In this document: piece after piece, positions 23,554-33,302 of the stretch
Layout of the letters: every line of letters starts with the position of its first letter
Numbering within the stretch: position 1 is the first letter of the stretch
Assembly (NCBI GenBank): GCA_018417955.1
Contig: JACTVC010000007.1
Span: forward strand, 1,674,001 to 1,738,000
DNA length: 64,000 bases
Direction of reading: 5' to 3'
Source: Laccaria trichodermophora
Taxonomy: Eukaryota; Basidiomycota; Agaricomycetes; Agaricales; Hydnangiaceae
Program-made: the position numbers and the translations under genes
The notes under the pieces: generated by a model
What the model was told of the DNA's origin: nothing
What the model saw: the letters and a program-made list of their open reading frames with translations, nothing else
The model's database searches: none

Positions 23554-24480
23554 TTACATGGAAAGACCCCGAACGGCCTCCGCGAAATCATCGTCCGTAA
23601 TCATCACGACATCAAGCTTGTTCGGGGATCTATGACCTCCTGCTCTTGTGTCAACGACCTCCTTCCCCGTAGCGGCCGCGTGAGAGACGTCCGGGACTCC
23701 TGCGTCCGACAGAGAAAACTCCAGGAGACGTCGAATGGGGGCCCTGCTCTTCCGCGCTGGAAGGGGCCTTCTAGGACGGGCGCAAGACACGGATGACAGC
23801 ATCGCTTGAGCCATATCCTCAGCGACCTGCGGGTTTTCCTTCGCCCTATTTTCTTTATCCTGACGTTCTTGAATCTTCTCAATGACTCGTAGTTGATATT
23901 CAGCTCGATATTCCCTCTCCATGTCAGCGATCGCCAGTGAGGACTCGTGCATTCTGTCCTCCAGATGCATGGCCTTGTCCGACAGCCGGTTTATTTCCAG
24001 ATCCAATGTAGCAGCACCACGGGCAATAGCATCACGGAGAGCCTCCAGCTGTTCTAGCTCGGATGGAAGGGATCCTGGAAGCTCGGCCATTGGTTCATAA
24101 ACCTCCTCCAACTCAAGAAAAAAGGTTAAAGATCTCATCCCTTTCCGTTGAAAGGTTGAACTTACAAACTTTGAATGGATAGCCAGTGCATCCTCCTGCA
24201 CATCCTTCCATTCTGGAAATGTCTCCACAATGGACGCAATATCCTTAGCATTCCACCAGTCACTCAAATAGCATTCAACAATGCGATCGGGGTTGGTATC
24301 CGGACACCTGAAGTCCATATGCACTGGGCCTCGCGTTTTGATACATTCTGCAAGGAAAGTGGGAATGTCATAATGAAACCCCCGGGCACCATGCGATCCG
24401 AGTGAGTATGTGACCGCATCCTGAATTGCGGACGTTTAGGGAGGAGACGATGGCGAAGTAAGGGATCACTTTACCACTTC
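23554..24480 (-). CDS. coiled-coil protein of the KDZ element, possibly the distal part of the transposase gene
   Basis: On the minus strand an exon joined at about 24480/24425 reads DAVTYSLGSHGARGF and continues through DFRCPDTNPDRIVECYLSDW into a Glu/Arg-rich helix (about 24060-23850), ending in a basic and then acidic tail with stop 23554-23556. A 54-nt segment (about 24168-24115) with GT...AG ends can be spliced or read through in frame. An upstream exon (about 24640-24475) carries MQELLYMMSSRFRAANKAL. I do not recognise a domain. It could be a separate gene or the last exons of the KDZ transcript; both are on the same strand. Confidence 0.45.
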
Positions 24481-24755
24481 CCGTTGAAACATCTTCACCC
24501 AGGCTTCTTCCTGCTCTACCGTTTCTACGTCCCTTAATGCTTTGTTTGCGGCCCGAAATCTGGAACTCATCATGTAAAGGAGTTCTTGCATCGGAGCGGT
24601 GAGCTCATGGTCATCCAACTGCTCATCGGTGAACAACATATTTCGAAGATAAGAGATGTTGTGTCGATAAGGACGATCAATTCTATTTACAAATAAAGTA
24701 ACAAACAACTTGAAAGGAAATGACAGCGTCGGATGCCATCAACAAGTACGCGGAT

Positions 24756-26840
24756 TTAGAGAGCTCCGGATCGTTGGAACTTGCCAAGGGCCTGGACCTG
24801 GAACGCCCGCCACATTCCCGCCTGTCGCCTAGCATAACACTCCTTTCCCGGAGTTGTTTCCCCAGCCAGACGATCCCAGGCTTTTGCCCGATGCTGGAAA
24901 TACAACATCGTCCATTTCATTTCCCGCGGAACGAGCTTGAATTCTTCCAGCCACCTGTCTCGCCTTGCCTTTGCCCGGATATAATTTACACGATATACTG
25001 ACGCTCGGTTCAGCCGTAGATCCAAGGTTTCAGCGAAGGACCTACATTCTTCCATATGAAAACTTTCGATTGAATCCCCATGAATATTCATACCCCAAAA
25101 CCAAGGAATGTTCTGGTTTCTATGGCCCCGGCCATTTGGTTGAGAAATGTTGGGAAGCGTATGCGTATCCTTTTTTTCAATAGGCCGATATTTATTCACA
25201 ATGTCAGCCGCAGCACCCAATCGCGACAAAGCCCATCGAGCTTGCGAATACACCCGGAGATGATGAGCCAAGTTTCTATCCGCAGTGTTGACCTTGTCGT
25301 AGGAATGGGTCTTTCCTTTTTTACTTTCCTGATTGTTAATTTCCTTCCGATAGATGAATGATTTGTGTCCGATCTCCAATCTAATGGCTGCGAGTGTATC
25401 GTTTGCTTGGGCAATCCGGAGGTGTATCTCCCTTTGACGGGCCCTCGACATTTGGTCTGGGAGGTCATTGAGGGACGAGGGCAGGATGATCTCAGTGTTC
25501 TCAGGTAATAACCTGTCGGATGAGGGGGGATTGGCTAGCAACATCTCCAGATCATCGTCATGCTCATATCCGTCTTCCACTGGTGGGTTGTCCATCGTCT
25601 GACTGACGAAATCTACTCCGGGAAAAAGTTCAGAAGCTTCCCTTTCAAATGAATCTATTCTCCGGAGAAACTTCTGCCGACGCTTGGCCAAGTCGAGCTT
25701 GTCCTCAGAGGTTGGCTTACGGCCCATCATCCAGACGAACCGATTTAACGCCAATCTAATCAAGTAAGCTTCGGAGGGCGGATGCAAGATGGATAACGTA
25801 CTGGGCTTCTTGTATCTTGATTCCAGTGCTGACCCATAATGTAACTCCCATTGAATCGTTCGCCGTTGATTCTTGTCCCATCAATATCGCCTGAATATCC
25901 TTTTGAGTAGGAACTTTTGTCTTGGGTTAATACAGCAAATAGCCGGTTGCAACATAGATACACAGACCCTTCGGAGTTTCTGCTTCGTAAATATCCATAG
26001 CGGATGGATCGTCAGCCCTGCGTTTCTGCGCTGCTTCCACCAGTTCATCCCATTGTTTGAGCTGCTCCGGACCCGCGGTTTCAGACAGCTTCTTGAACTC
26101 CGCCTCTGCGTCTGCAAGTCCGGATTGAATCTTCTTCCATCTCCGGCAAAGGGAAGAAGCTATCAATTTGATTAGCAGCAGTTGGCCTTGAGATGTATTA
26201 TTTAGCCTCACCCATGTTTACCAGCTTTTTCCAGTTGTTATCCCCCATATGTGAGTCCAGGACCTCCGTCCGATGTGCGAGAGTCATTGTCCGAGAGATA
26301 CGACCTACATGGTTGAGGGTTGACCATAATGTTTCCAGAATTTCTCCATCCGACTGCCCTGCTCCTTCAATGAAGGTAGGTGAGAATCTTGCCAAACAGA
26401 TTAATTGATGCCCATGGACATGGAAAAGGCCAATTCCGGGAATTATGATTAGTCCTGGGTGGACCTCAAGAAACGGGCTCTGATCCACCCGTTTCCAAAA
26501 GTTCTTATGGTATTGGCAATTCACATCGTAGACAACAATGCATTTCAAGATTTCCTCGGTATTTGTGTTCTTCATTGCTTCACAAAGGGCGTAGTCCATG
26601 TTCATCTGTCTGGATAACTGTCTAAGTCCGACAACAGAAGATGGATGAATCTATTACTTACCTTTCACCCTTTTGAAAGTCGACAACTCCACCTGGACAA
26701 TAACAGCCGTGCCGCAAACATGCGGCCGCCCCAAGTCCCGTGGAATCACACCCTTTGTGAATACGGGCCTTGTCATTCACAGCATGATGCTCATTGCAAG
26801 TGGGTGTCTGAGAGACCCATGCTTCTGGCCCAAATCCCCA
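24756..26840 (-). pseudogene. KDZ transposase, core and C-terminal part; N-terminus missing
   Basis: KDZ (Kyakuja-Dileera-Zisupton) transposases are RNase H-fold cut-and-paste enzymes. Exons on the minus strand run from about 26810 to 26662 (TGLGAAACLRHGCYCPGG, FQKGER), 26609-26212 (VVYDVNCQYHKNFWKRV, LFHVHGHQLICLARF, GQSDGEILETLWSTLNHV), 26159-25968 (SSLCRRWKKIQSG) and 25913-24756 (RIAQANDTLAAIRLEIGHK, NIPWFWGMNIHGD, CYARRQAGMWRAF). The second Asp (YDVNCQY) and the Glu (GEILE) of the expected triad are present. The upstream region with the first Asp is absent; the zinc-cluster gene occupies that space. A frame change near 25760-25790, after IQEAQ, suggests a frameshift. Probably inactive. 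Confidence 0.7.
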
Positions 26841-29022
26841 GAGGGCTCCCCTGACGTCGTTGGAGATTCTGCGTCGGTCTGCACGGCAGGGTGGTCGTCG
26901 TCAGGATGTTGGTCCGGTCCCACCGCTCGAGAAACAGTCCCTACCGTACTCATCAACGCATTTGTCATGAGGTTGAGGCACACCCCCTCCAGTTTACCCA
27001 ACCTTTCCTCTACGAATTCCCTTCCGCGGCGGACGTGGCGGAGGTCTTCCTCCACTCCAGAGACCCTCCCCGCCAGACTGTCCAGCTCTTCTGGTAGCTT
27101 GGAAACCCCATCGGCGTCGTTCAGACGAAGGCTGCTGTTCACCCCCTGGATGAACGTCCGAATCCGCCCTTGCAAGGCCTCGGATAGCGAACTCATCTGC
27201 TGCTGAGTCACCATGGACTCAACCCTCCCACGGAGATCATCCAGCTCCTCCGCAGAGATGGGGCTCGCGTCGCATGGGTCCCGTTCACGGAGGGAGGCGA
27301 TCCTTTCCTCGAATAACTTTTGACTTTCTTCCATCTCCGCGAGCAATGACCTCTGCATCGATAACTCCTTCCTCAAGTCGTCCATGTCCTGGTCCTTTTG
27401 CCGGATGGCAATCGCGGACATGGCCTCGACTCGAGCTGACGTCTCCCGGACTTTGCTAGACATCCTGTCCAAATCGACGCTTTGCTTACGGACGGATGTT
27501 GATAGGTTGTCGAGACGGGAGGTGAAGGGATCGAGGAGCTCGTCGGGCGTCTGAGGCTCTGCACCGAGCTCCGCAAAAGTAGCCCCTGCAAATTGTGAGT
27601 AAACGTTGAAAATGAGACACTTGACCACTTACTGGGCGTTTCTCCATGGTGGCCTGGTCTAACGCTCCCGTCCCTCGTCTTCCCCTTGGGAACAGTGACC
27701 TCCGCGTCCCCAGTCTGGCGTGTTGAGGCCCGCGTAACCCGAAGTGCCAGCCCTGGGTCTTGTGGAGCCGTTGGCACGACTACCTCGGCGACGGACTTCT
27801 CTGGGATTTTGTTGGGTCCAGTGTAGCGGGCATTCGCGTACACGGTGGTCTTGTCTGCAGTAATGAGGCTGCGGGCATCGTCTTTGGCAGGGGGAGGTCG
27901 AGAGCCACCGCTCTGGGCGGGGGTGCCAGTCTTTGCGGGTGGCTTGCTGGGGCGAGGGCGAGGGGGGGCAGCCTTATCCTCAGGAGCTTTGCCAGCTGCT
28001 GCCGCAGCTGCCTTGACGTGGGGTTTTGGGGCTGGAACGAGAACGATGGGGACGGAGAGCTCGCGGGCCTTTTTGGACGACGACTTCTTTGGTATAGGGT
28101 TGGAGGTGAGTCGGTTGCCCGACGCGCCAGGCTCGCCGACGAAGCTGCAACCGATTTTCTTCGCCCGGCACTTTTCGCATGCGTTGCCTTTGGCGCTGAT
28201 GGGTACGGTACATGTCGTGTTGGCTTGCTTGCATTGGTGACAAGGCGTCCGATTCCGCGGGGTTGGATCGGTGGTCTCAACTTGCATGGCCGTGAAGTCG
28301 TAGTCTTGGTCGTCCACGTCGACGACGTCCTTCTTATCACCATGCACCCTCTGCTTCTTCCTCTGTTCCTTTGAGGTCGTCCCTTCCAGAAGCTCCACCT
28401 CCATGTCATCGTCATTCCCCCCCTCCACCTTACGCTTTGTCCCGCGACTTCGCTTCTTCGGAGCTTCCGCCTCAACAACCTTCCTTTTCCCCTTATCTGC
28501 CTGCGCTGGTGCATCCGTGGGTGTGTGCTTTCCTTTGGTCGCTGGCTTATCCGGCTTCACACCCCAATCGCCTAGAATGTCGTCAAAGTCCTCCTCCTCA
28601 GCGTCCTCCAACTCGTCCTCCTCCTCCTCCGGTTCGGGCAATGGCTCCTCAAGAACCCCCCAGTCGAACTCCCGTATGTCCGTTACGAGCACCTCGTTGA
28701 TGATGCGCTCCATCTCGGGTGACATGGAGAACCCAACATCGTGTTGGAGTACCTGCGCGCAACGTAGGTACCAACCCTACCGTTTTCATTCAGTTGCAGG
28801 TAACGTCTTGGTGTGAAATTGACTTACGATGGCCTTTCTTAGTGAATCCTCCTTCTTGTACCTTGTTTCTTCATCCGCCGTTTCGTACGACGTCCTGTAC
28901 CAGTCCCGAGCGGTCTCTATGAGGGAGGGAATCCGCGGGTAGACTTCGTTGGCTTTCTCGCGCGTCGGAAGCTTACGGGCGAGTTCTGCGGGGATGTTGA
29001 ACTTTGAGAGGGGAGTGGACAT
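26777..29022 (-). CDS. zinc-cluster plus coiled-coil protein, KDZ element cargo
   Basis: Three exons (29022-28828, 28752-27633, 27585-26777) give an uninterrupted 707-residue product beginning MSTPLSKFNIPAELARK. In order: a helical N-terminus; an acidic block with DELEDAEEEDFDD; basic patches (KKRSRGTKRK) likely to target the nucleus; a Cys-rich motif near residues 236-270 (CHQCKQANTTC, CEKCRAKKIGC) resembling a fungal Zn(II)2Cys6 cluster but with longer spacing; a Pro/Lys-rich linker; and a coiled coil (about 460-640). The Cys cluster suggests DNA binding, so it could be an accessory or regulatory factor; that is inferred. Its last codons overlap the start of the KDZ core in another frame. 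It is transcribed divergently from the 29118 gene. Confidence 0.65.
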
Positions 29023-29117
29023 GGTGATTGTCGAAGTTTACGAGGTGGGCAGAAGACAAGGTGGACGGGCAACGTTGATGGGAAAGGTCAAATGGGTGGA
29101 ACAAAGGTTGTGGGGTT
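29023..29117. promoter_or_regulatory. 95-bp divergent promoter between two KDZ-element genes
   Basis: The start codons at 29022 (minus) and 29118 (plus) are only 95 bp apart, so both genes probably share one control region. I see no clear TATA box; the interval is G-rich on the plus strand. Confidence 0.5.
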
Positions 29118-29896
29118 ATGTCAATAATTCCTTTTTCGGACATCAACGTATTTCGGCCGATTGCGGATCATCGCGTCTCATTGTCTCCAGAACACATTGT
29201 CCTCAACAATTACATGTCTTCTACTGTCCCACTTGGTGCGTACTGTTTAATCTCTTTATTTTTTTGACTACTCAACTAACATGGGAGCAACAGTCTATTT
29301 GGCTGGGACCGCATCCGCGGACATGATGTCCCGAACGGTCGCTGCAACAAAGGGTAAGTTTCACGTATGACCATTTATTTGTTTGATCATCCCTTCCTAG
29401 GCGTCAATGCCATTCTAAGAAACTACGAACAACTGGCGCGGGCGGAAAATGATACCAATGTACGTCTCTCTGGTTGGCGTTTCACAACTATATAAAAAAC
29501 ATCCTCCAGGTCGCTGTTGCAAACTCCGAAACGGATGCAAATTCCACGACTGTCACGGATTCGGATGGTCCTACGCGGATGCCTGTATTCTCACCGTCCT
29601 CACATCGCCATCGGACGTTTTTTGACGAGGTCGCTCCGGATCTGCCAACGGTCACTCACCCTCTGGAGTACGCCAGAATGGCGTATAAGGTTTTGTATAG
29701 GGAATACGACGAAGCGCTGAGGGCCCGGGAGTTTTTGCTGGATATCCGCTCTCACGCGGAGAACCAGCTTGAACAGCTGGACGTGATAATAAGCCTCAAG
29801 AAAAAGGCCGTTCAACTTCGATCAAGGGCCGTGAGTTCAGGACCGGGACTTAGGGAAGTGTTGGATCCCTCGGATGGAATGGATGAGGCTTTGTAG
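29118..29896 (+). CDS. small coiled-coil protein, KDZ element cargo
   Basis: Four exons (29118-29235, 29294-29353, 29401-29459, 29510-29896) join in frame to 207 residues, starting MSIIPFSDINVFRPIADH. Introns of 47-58 nt have GTGCGT, GTAAGT and GTACGT donors. The last exon contains a helix around LYREYDEALRAREFLLDI and a Lys/Arg-rich tail, perhaps a coiled coil. No known domain. Conservation of four clean introns suggests a maintained gene. Its neighbour across the 95-bp promoter is the zinc-cluster gene. Confidence 0.55.
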
Positions 29897-30694
29897 TTTT
29901 ACGTAGCTTGACTAGTACATTTCCCCGTGCCTTGTAGAAGTTTTTTCTTACATATATCAACGATGCGGGAAGTTCTCAATGTTTTGACGGGTTGTGAGTT
30001 TGAAATACGAAAGGGTATGAGTCCAGAGGCTAACATTATTACGGTCCGCCCGTCAGAGACGCGTCGGACAGTCAACTGTTGTTTATCCATCACACGAGGG
30101 CCGCATTCACCCTCACGCAGGTGGTTGTTCGTGTTGTGACTGATACATCAAACGTGAATTTACGGCCGAGGATTGCCCCCTGTACCTGTGAAACGGACAG
30201 TCCGGAGTTCACATACCATTGGGAATACCTTCCCGCATGTGTTTTACAAGTTATTGGAAGATGTGTCCGCAGTATCGAAAGTATCCGGAGGTTACAAATT
30301 GAAATACCAAAGGCTGCGAGCCCAACGGCTTCTTTTCCATCCGTGACGTGATGGCCGTAACATCCGTACAAGGCTTGGAATTTACGGCCGTCGATTTATC
30401 AGGAAACTGTGGTGAGTTTCTGGTTGAAGTTTCAACGCCATGCGGCCCAACATTTGGCTATGCTGTAGATTATACTTTGGGTATGTATGGTACCATTGGT
30501 TGTAGCAATAAGTATGTCTGTTGTATACCCATTGGGCCATGCATTGAGACTATATGGAACATATGGCATGGGTCCCAGTTATGGATCCATAGTGTCCATG
30601 TGCGTTGGGCCCATTGGGGTAGCCCTATGACTTATTGGGACAATTGCCAATTTGTATTGTTATGGTACTATAGTGACATCTATGGATACTTGTG
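29897..30694. other. right subterminal region of the KDZ element
   Basis: No convincing coding frame. It holds scattered GGCCCA words, repeated ACGGCCG and TTTACGGCCG words (30159, 30386) and, from about 30605, the inverted copy of the left terminal repeat ending at 30694. Confidence 0.5.
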
Positions 30695-30701
30695 AGGATC
30701 C

Positions 30702-31360
30702 TTGACACCAATACCTTATCCAGGCCTATCCCAGGCCCAGTCCCTCTCGAAGATATGGGCGCCTTTTCAGATGCAAGCTCAGGCTTTGGCATTGGCATCA
30801 CCATCGGCGCAAAGTGGCGGGCATGGCGTCTGCTCCCAGGTTGGAAAGCAGATGGAAGAGACATCGGGTGGGCAGAAGCTGTTGGCTTTGAGCTCCTCGT
30901 ACTCTCCATCTTGTCATCCGGCCGCGGCAGCGTCAATTTCAAAGTTTACGGAGACAACAATGGGGTGGTCGAGGGCTGGTGGAAGGGTAGGAGTAGAAAC
31001 AGACAGACCAACCTTGTTTTCCGCCGCATCCATGCCTTCTTGGGCCTTAAGCGCTCTGCCGTCCACACGAGATACGTGCCAAGCAAAGATAATCCAGCTG
31101 ATGACCCCTCACGCAGCATTTATCCCCCCAAGTCACTCCTCCTACCAAAGTTCCCCATACCCCCAGAGCTCGGCAACCTCATCGTCGACTTCGATGCTGG
31201 AGCTACCGGTTTGGACCCAGGCGCTTGTCAGCACAGCCCACAACCCTTCCTTCCAAAACCCCATCGTCTCTTGTCAGAAAACAAGCGTGCCGCCATCAAC
31301 GCAGAGCTTGATAGGCGTGGGGAAGAGTTCATATCCTCCAACCCTCAGAGCAGCTCCTGA
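30702..31360 (+). CDS. RNase H part of the Ngaro-like RT-RNase H protein
   Basis: This continues the reverse transcriptase frame that stops at 20571. It carries FSDASSGFGIGITIG (first Asp), WAEAVGFELL (Glu), VYGDNNGVVEGWWKG (Asp) and the end block YVPSKDNPADDPSR typical of DIRS/Ngaro RNase H. The stop is at 31358-31360. RNase H removes RNA from the RNA:DNA hybrid during reverse transcription. Any ATG inside it would not make the real product, because the gene is interrupted upstream by the KDZ element. Confidence 0.75.
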
Positions 31361-31415
31361 CTGGCGCCCATGGCATGTCCCTCTCCCCCTCGCCTCCAAG
31401 AGTTGCCAGCGCCCA

Positions 31416-32540
31416 ATGCCGTATCGCCAAAACCTCACCCCGTTGCCTTCCCCGCTACGTCCCCACTGCCCAGCAAACCAAAGGCTACGCCTCTGGCGCC
31501 CCCTTGTCCCTCGGACCCAGCGCACCTCGCAACTGACTGACGAAGACCTCGAGCGTATCGAGACCGTCATGGCTCGTGCTTGGGAAGTTGATACACATGC
31601 CACATACGCATCTGGCCTCCTCAATTTTATGGTCTTCTGCGACCAGAAAGGAATACCAGAGGCAGAGAGGGTGCCAGCAAGCCACACTCTGCTCCTTTCC
31701 TTTGTATCAACACTTGCAGCTGCATACTCAGGCTCAGCAATAAGCAACTACCTGTATGGAGTACGGGCATGGCACATACTCCACGGGATCCCCTGGAAGA
31801 CTGAGAAGATGGAAATGGAGACCATGTTGAGGGCCGCAGAGAAGCTAACCCCCCCAACATCTAGGCGCAAGAAGAGGCGCCCATACACCACTGATTTCAT
31901 ACTGGCCATTCGGCAGTGCCTGGACCTACAGAATCCCCTCGATGCTTCTGTCTTCGCATGCCTGTCCACCTGCTTCTTTGCGACTGGGCGAGTTGGCGAA
32001 TTCACCGTGCCAAGGCTTGATGGGTTTGATCCTGAAGCTCACATATCAAAGGCCAGGATCTCCTATGACCAGTCCCGGGAAGGGCAGATGGTCACAGTCC
32101 TACACGTCCCTCGCACCAAGATGGTTCCCCAGGGGGAGGATGTCTGCTGGGCCAAGCAAGACGGGCCCATTGACCCGGATGCGGCCTTAGCACATCACCT
32201 CGAAGTCAACGCGCCCCCGGATAATGGTCACCTATTCACCTACCGCTACAAGACAGGGCATAGGCCCCTCACCAAGTCGAAATTCATCTCAGAGCTGGCA
32301 AAAGCTGCTCGCGCAGCCGGTTTGGAGCCCTTGCAAGGCCATGGCATCAGGATTGGTTCCACCCTCGAATATCTCCTGCGGGGCGTGCCATTCGATGTCA
32401 TGAAGGTGAAGGGCCGTTGGTCCAGCGACGCCTTCATCCTCTACCTCAGGAAACACGCGCAAATTCTCGCGCCATACATACAGGCGGCCCCCACCGTGCA
32501 GGACGCATTCACGTGTTTGACAATGCCAGCTGGGCGTTGA
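31416..32540 (+). CDS. tyrosine recombinase of the Ngaro-like element
   Basis: Tyrosine recombinases insert the circular DNA of these elements in place of an integrase. The start suggested is ATG 31416, about 374 residues, stop at 32538-32540. The N-terminal core-binding part includes TYASGLLNFMVFCDQKG. Catalytic residues are visible: Arg in FATGRVGEFT, the H-X-X-R motif in GHGIRIGS, the GRW block in KVKGRWSSDAF, and Tyr in FILYLRKH. The frame is intact, so the recombinase might still be functional although RT and RNase H are separated. It overlaps no other gene. Confidence 0.8.
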   Translation: MPYRQNLTPLPSPLRPHCPANQRLRLWRPLVPRTQRTSQLTDEDLERIETVMARAWEVDTHATYASGLLNFMVFCDQKGIPEAERVPASHTLLLSFVSTLAAAYSGSAISNYLYGVRAWHILHGIPWKTEKMEMETMLRAAEKLTPPTSRRKKRRPYTTDFILAIRQCLDLQNPLDASVFACLSTCFFATGRVGEFTVPRLDGFDPEAHISKARISYDQSREGQMVTVLHVPRTKMVPQGEDVCWAKQDGPIDPDAALAHHLEVNAPPDNGHLFTYRYKTGHRPLTKSKFISELAKAARAAGLEPLQGHGIRIGSTLEYLLRGVPFDVMKVKGRWSSDAFILYLRKHAQILAPYIQAAPTVQDAFTCLTMPAGR

Positions 32541-32623
32541 ATCTGGTAAGCATACAAGTCTTTCCTAAAAAGTTTGGGACCCGAGACTCACTTGCCGCGT
32601 CAAGACTTCTTTTCACCATGGGT

Positions 32624-32837
32624 GTCGCAGCTCATCTCGAACCCCTGAGGAAGACTCTTTTCCGGTCGGAAAGCACTTCGTGCTTTCGCCCGATTGCTTG
32701 CCATGCCATAACATATAGAATTACTACAGACTATTACATAGAAAGATATACACTACAATGCTGATAATATTAACCATCCTTTGCTCTTGAATCAGAGTAA
32801 TCCCCGTGGTCTGCAAGCGCACAGTGACACTCAAAGA
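32624..32837 (+). repeat. split direct repeat B1 of the Ngaro-like element
   Basis: It runs from GTCGCAGCTC to ACACTCAAAGA and recurs as B2 at 33090-33302. The two differ by a handful of substitutions (for example cttcgtg versus cttTgtg, and cacagtg versus cacggtg). Confidence 0.85.
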
Positions 32838-32985
32838 TTGGAGTTCGTTCCCGAAGCGAGGAACGAGTGTAGGGTTAGAATAGGGTCTTTGAGCGAACAG
32901 GTGGTGCGGCACGTGCCTTCTTTGCTCCGTGCCACCACCTCGTTCTTATTCGAGAGGAGCCTACAAGCTCCCCTTCGCTTTTTCA
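32838..32985 (+). repeat. split direct repeat A2 of the Ngaro-like element
   Basis: The same 148 bp as A1 at 17328-17475. It follows B1 directly; a 104-bp spacer (32986-33089) separates it from B2. Confidence 0.85.
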
Positions 32986-33089
32986 CCCACCCACCTCTCC
33001 CTGTAGATATATATACCTTTGTTCTGATTGATCGGATAGGTGATCTTTCTCAATGTGTGTCCGCTCACAGCACTGGGCCCACCCGCCCG

Positions 33090-33302
33090 TCGCAGCTCGT
33101 CTCGAACCCCTGAGGAAGACTCTTTTCCGGTCGGAAAGCACTTTGTGCTTTCACCCGATTGCTTGCCATGCCATAACATATAGAATTACTACAGACTATT
33201 ACATAGAAAGATGTACACTACAATGCTGATAATATTAACCATCCTTTGCTCTTGAATCAGAGTAATCCCCGTGGTCTGCAAGCGCACGGTGACACTCAAA
33301 GA
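33090..33302 (+). repeat. split direct repeat B2, right end of the Ngaro-like element
   Basis: Near copy of B1. It ends at ACACTCAAAGA (33302), after which the sequence no longer matches the B1/A2 junction. This sets the right end of the retrotransposon. Confidence 0.8.

Larger units (their letters stand above)
20572..30694. mobile_element. KDZ-type DNA transposon carrying TET/JBP and other cargo (10.1 kb)
   Basis: Flanking 7-bp direct repeats AGGATCC are at 20565-20571 and 30695-30701. The terminal inverted repeats are imperfect for the outer 25 bp (CAGGGCATTC versus CACAAGTATC) and then nearly perfect from ACCATAACAATACAAATTGG through CCCCAATGGGCCCAA. Removing the element and one repeat restores the host retrotransposon frame exactly, strong evidence for the boundaries. 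Inside are subterminal GGGCCCA repeats, a TET/JBP gene (+), a 207-residue gene (+), a zinc-cluster gene (-), a KDZ transposase core (-) and a coiled-coil gene (-). Linkage of KDZ transposons with TET/JBP genes in basidiomycetes is established (Iyer and colleagues). Because its transposase seems incomplete, it may now need a helper. Confidence 0.85.
17328..33302 (+). mobile_element. Ngaro-like tyrosine-recombinase retrotransposon, split by the KDZ element
   Basis: It encodes Gag-like, reverse transcriptase plus RNase H, and tyrosine recombinase products in that order, and is bounded by split direct repeats in the order A1 - genes - B1 - A2 - B2. A1 (17328-17475) equals A2 (32838-32985); B1 (about 32624-32837) nearly equals B2 (about 33090-33302). 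This layout is typical of Ngaro and PAT-type elements of the DIRS order, which use a recombinase rather than an integrase and leave no target duplication. Without the 10.1-kb insert the element is about 5.8 kb, a normal size. It lies immediately upstream of PIL1 sequence. Confidence 0.85.

Noticed and set aside
27373..27632. Extension of the minus-strand zinc-cluster exon past 27633
   Set aside because: A GTAAGT donor at 27632 and an acceptor at 27586 restore the coiled-coil frame; the read-through frame lacks that composition.
27760..28816. Long plus-strand frames opposite the zinc-cluster gene
   Set aside because: Antisense shadows; the minus-strand reading has the introns, start codon and Cys motif.
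20592..30685. A 6-bp CTATGG as target duplication of the KDZ element
   Set aside because: It also keeps a frame, but AGGATCC further out gives a better RNase H junction, lets the imperfect TIRs extend to the ends and matches the 7-bp length of neighbouring elements.
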